The translations under genes and the position numbers were made by a program. Of a stretch of 54,182 nucleotides of DNA, positions 51,689 to 54,182 are shown piece after piece. The notes under the pieces are model-generated. The model was given only the letters and a program-made list of their open reading frames with translations. It was not told the origin of the DNA and ran no database searches. How positions within the stretch are numbered: position 1 is the stretch's first letter; each line of letters starts with the position of its first letter. Source of the DNA: Clostridiaceae bacterium UBA6085 (GTDB lineage: Bacteria > Bacillota > Clostridia > Clostridiales > Clostridiaceae); contig DIXH01000028.1 in the NCBI GenBank assembly GCA_002428605.1, positions 1-54,182 of the forward strand, given 5' to 3'.

Positions 51689-52004
51689 GTAGAATCAACT
51701 CCAATTCTAATTATTCATGAGTATCAGGAATTTGATCCAAGTTCACATCGTTTAACTTAGTTAGAATTCCCTCTTGAAAAAGCAGAGTATGAAACAGTGT
51801 AGTTGCGCTCCAATTGCCGTTTCTCAACGTCCGAAACTCAATAATTCTCGCCTTGAACAATCAAAAGCTACAGCAACTATCATAGATAGAAAATCTAACA
51901 GAATTTATTTAGCACAAACACCTTGAGAATCGATATACTACAGTGATCCTTCTTTCAATTGTCACCAATAACCTGACAATCCTGTAAGCAAATCGCAATA
52001 AAGC

Positions 52005-52029
52005 AAAAACCTCAAGGTTATCCTCAAGG
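52005..52029 (-). promoter_or_regulatory. Terminator-like hairpin in the leader of the giant adhesin gene
   Basis: On the minus strand CCTTGAGG-ATAA-CCTTGAGG pairs with itself (8 bp, two G-U pairs) and is followed by TTTTT. It is the counterpart of the hairpin ahead of the other adhesin (shared CCTTGAG and GGTTTTTG) but lies about 320 bases from the start codon. It may be an attenuator or the terminator of a small upstream RNA. Confidence 0.5.
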
Positions 52030-52608
52030 TTCGTAAGCTTTCACTAAAGCATTATCAATTTTTCAGAAAGCCTATCCCCTTTAAGGCCTTTTGTCAAATA
52101 CTGTCTTATTATCAAATATTTGAACAAAGGTTTATAATATAATTAACATCAATTCTCATCTATATGTTCATATTAGCATTATCCTATTTTCATTTCAATT
52201 ATATTATTATGAACTTATTGTGCACTTTCGCATTTATCGTGTATATATCCGGCATAATACAATTGGTTTGATTATTTTATAACACTTTTGTAAATAATTT
52301 GATATTATTCAAAATATTTGAATACTGTTCGAACATTAAATATCCTAACTACTAGTATAATTTTATATTTTAAATTAATTTAATTGTTGTAAATATCTAT
52401 CTATTCATATAATTATTTCTTTTCTATTGCATATATAATATGTTTTTATCTAAATTTTTCTTAGCTATCGTATGGATTAGGGTACCTTATGGTTTAATTT
52501 TTAACAAAACTGCAATTTGTCTTCCGTAATAAAGTAATCTAGTAATCAATGAACCTTAATTGAGAAGCTTATGTCTGAATCAGCATTTTGAAACCATTTG
52601 AATAACAT

Positions 52609-52661
52609 CATAAAACAATAAGTGGTTAAGTCCATTAGCCTTAACCACTTATTGTTTTATG
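52609..52661. terminator. 22-bp perfect inverted repeat, possible end of a small RNA
   Basis: Perfect 22-bp arms (outer part CATAAAACAATAAG, inner part TGGTTAAG) around a 9-base loop TCCATTAGC; T-rich on the minus-strand exit (TTGTTTTATG), and equally on plus. On the minus strand, a TTGACT / CATAGA promoter-like pair with 17-base spacing lies about 230 bases upstream, so a small non-coding transcript of that length is possible. No open frame with a start fills it. Confidence 0.6.
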
Positions 52662-52939
52662 AATACTACTGATTCATTTAATATTAATATTTGTAGCCAA
52701 GTCTGTCCGAAATCGGCTAATTTTAGCTCATTCAGTTCCGCATTGACGAAAGTTATCTTTCATTAACCAAAGCGAATCTTGGACAATAAACCATATCAGA
52801 TTTTAGACAACAGTAGTCAGCGAAAAACAATCTATGCTAGATAACGAGGTAAAAGTCAATAAAAATTGCTAAAAACATTGCAAATCTGCGATTAACACGA
52901 ATTTCATTAATGTATTTTCCATAACCCAGGATACAGGAT

Positions 52940-52974
52940 AAAACCCGAACTTCTGCAATGAATATCCGGGTTTT
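52940..52974 (-). terminator. Terminator after the TadG-like gene
   Basis: Stem AAAACCCG / CGGGTTTT with an inner TTC/GAA pairing; T residues follow on the minus strand. It lies about 94 bases beyond the stop codon. Confidence 0.7.
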
Positions 52975-53067
52975 ACTGTGTTTTACGATATTTTTCAGTT
53001 CAACTAAGTTTGCTTTTCTGTTGAATCAGAAATTTATGGGAGTTAACATTAATCAACCGAAGTTAGT

Positions 53068-54012
53068 CTACTCCACTAATTTTGGAGCATCACCTGGCAA
53101 ATCACCCTCGACTGTTAGAAATGTTTTTTTTACTGGATCCCACTCGTAGGACTCTTGAAATTCTAGATAGATTGTTTTACCAGGAGAATACCAATCATCT
53201 ACTACTATGCATTTCAATAGCACGATATTAGACATTGGTAAATGAAATTTATTAATATTCGTTATTGTATCAGCATAATTGGGGATCATATTGTTTTTTA
53301 TACTAAATACATATACAGCATTACCTTCTATTACGATATTCGTTAGCGGCGTATCAAGTTGAGTTGCTACAGCATAACCACCCTTCATATATATGTAATC
53401 ACCATCAATAGAGTCATCATCATTCAGTATATTAACATATATACTCGAATCTGTGGGAACAGTAATTACATTATCATGAATTCTCTCTTTATCTCCTGGT
53501 GCAACACTTTCCCAAACATCGATTAAATCACCTTTTGTAGAAAAGTTATCATCCATATTTACAAATGGCAGTACATTCCCATCCCACTTTCCATTTTGAG
53601 CAACTGCTGTAGCTGATACATTTGAATTAGTTACACCTAAAAACCCAGCGAAAAAATGTTGGACATTTCTCGTGCATACAACCTTTATTTTTTTCGGGTC
53701 ACCATTATAATTGGTCTCGACTGTAACTGTGTCTCCATCATTCGTAACTCCATTTTGCGTTACCTTTAAACCATTTTCATTTGCAATACTAACTGCAGTG
53801 ATTATAGCAATACCCGTATTAGGTAAATCCTGAGCTCCAGCTAAAGCAGCTGCATCTGCAGCATTCTGAAGACTTCTTCTTTCATTATACATAAATCCCA
53901 CATCTATAGCAAAAGCAGCAAAGCCCATTAATACGGTCATCATTAGTGCAACTAAGACAAGTACCGCCCCATCTTCATTTCTTATAAACCTTTTACAATT
54001 TTTTATCCTCAT
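53068..54012 (-). CDS. TadE/TadG-like (Flp pilus assembly) exported protein
   Basis: A 314-residue protein with the TadG signature at its N-terminus: a short basic stretch (RIKNCKRFIRNEDG), one hydrophobic helix (AVLVLVALMMTVLMGFAAFA), then IDVGFMYNERRSLQNAADAA and ALAGAQD. Tad-family pseudopilins insert by this helix and belong to type IVc (Flp) pilus systems. The remaining 240 residues form a beta-rich, acidic, secreted-like domain with no recognised motif. ATG 54012 has GAGGTGG 5 bases upstream; GTG/ATG codons further up (to 54030) are less likely. It has a good promoter upstream and a terminator downstream. No other tad gene is visible, so partners lie elsewhere. Confidence 0.88.
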   Translation of the reverse strand: MRIKNCKRFIRNEDGAVLVLVALMMTVLMGFAAFAIDVGFMYNERRSLQNAADAAALAGAQDLPNTGIAIITAVSIANENGLKVTQNGVTNDGDTVTVETNYNGDPKKIKVVCTRNVQHFFAGFLGVTNSNVSATAVAQNGKWDGNVLPFVNMDDNFSTKGDLIDVWESVAPGDKERIHDNVITVPTDSSIYVNILNDDDSIDGDYIYMKGGYAVATQLDTPLTNIVIEGNAVYVFSIKNNMIPNYADTITNINKFHLPMSNIVLLKCIVVDDWYSPGKTIYLEFQESYEWDPVKKTFLTVEGDLPGDAPKLVE

Positions 54013-54074
54013 TGGATCCACCTCTCTCACTATTAAAACCGTATTAATATTTCAACATGATGTTTCTCAATTTA

Positions 54075-54103
54075 AATATATTTCGTTTCACCTAATAAGT
54101 CAA
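54075..54103 (-). promoter_or_regulatory. Promoter of the TadG-like gene
   Basis: TTGACT and TATATT with exactly 17 bases between on the minus strand. The -35 overlaps the palindrome TCAATTTAAATTGA (54100-54113), a possible regulator site. The start codon is about 60 bases downstream of the -10. Confidence 0.68.
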
Positions 54104-54182
54104 TTTAAATTGAATCTTATCACAAATTCCGCATTAAAAACCGAATTCCGACATAAATGGAGGCTTCGTTATTCATTGTGGG

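Larger units (their letters stand above)
51689..53067. other. 1.38-kb gene-free AT-rich region upstream of the giant adhesin
   Basis: No supportable protein gene. It contains, in minus-strand order, the tadG terminator (52940-52974), a possible small RNA unit ending in a long hairpin (52609-52661), a very AT-rich block (52.1-52.5 kb) that partly resembles the block upstream of the other adhesin, and a terminator-like leader hairpin (52005-52029). A 320-base leader then precedes the giant gene. Confidence 0.7.

Overview
This window looks like chromosomal DNA of a low-to-moderate GC Gram-positive anaerobe of the Clostridia. The evidence is strong GGAGG-type ribosome binding sites, frequent TTG/GTG starts, AGG/AGA-rich arginine use, a T-box leader, LPXTG-type wall-anchored proteins, PepV/FtsH/HelD housekeeping genes and U-tract terminators. 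No rRNA, tRNA, CRISPR array, intact insertion sequence or prophage was seen. Species cannot be named from the sequence.

Left part (1-29.9 kb) is mostly core metabolism and housekeeping. It holds a transketolase cut by the window edge; a coupled tyrS-metallophosphoesterase pair; a small P-loop protein; a 53-residue zinc-ribbon protein with its own promoter and terminator; trpS; and an isoleucine T-box (AUC specifier) ahead of threonine ammonia-lyase. Next come a HAD phosphatase-DUF2207-LemA operon, a MarR-MATE operon with a candidate autoregulatory operator, prfC, an M18 aminopeptidase, a cation diffusion facilitator and an OFA-type MFS transporter. The leftward lepB-pepV-ftsH-helD cluster follows, then mscL, a YdjC/ChbG deacetylase and an ABC exporter pair.

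Middle part (29.9-41.5 kb) is made of single genes and short operons. It holds a decayed type II toxin-antitoxin pair (in-frame stop plus frameshift), ung, a nucleotide pyrophosphatase-like phosphodiesterase, a divergent MerR/aldo-keto reductase pair, an orphan Fis-type HTH regulator, a second HAD phosphatase, DUF554, an esterase/ATP-grasp ligase operon of unknown product, a small nitroreductase and a GerMN lipoprotein. Three gene-poor stretches (about 7.1-7.86, 17.8-18.0 and 19.4-19.8 kb) hold short coding fragments or one possible small gene.

Right part (41.6-54.2 kb) is an accessory surface-protein island, all on the minus strand. It holds an 876-residue CnaB/SpaA LPQTG protein, a 2199-residue paralogue with exactly fifteen in-phase 252-bp CnaB repeats, and a TadG/Flp-pilus-like protein. 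Both adhesin genes have long AT-rich upstream regions that share sequence and a similar terminator-like hairpin plus U-tract in the leader, which suggests a duplicated attenuation or phase-like control module. A 22-bp perfect inverted repeat in the 1.38-kb gene-free region between the giant adhesin and the TadG gene may end a small RNA. This island is the most novel part of the window: a recently expanded, probably length-variable isopeptide-stabilised stalk with shared, undescribed leader control.
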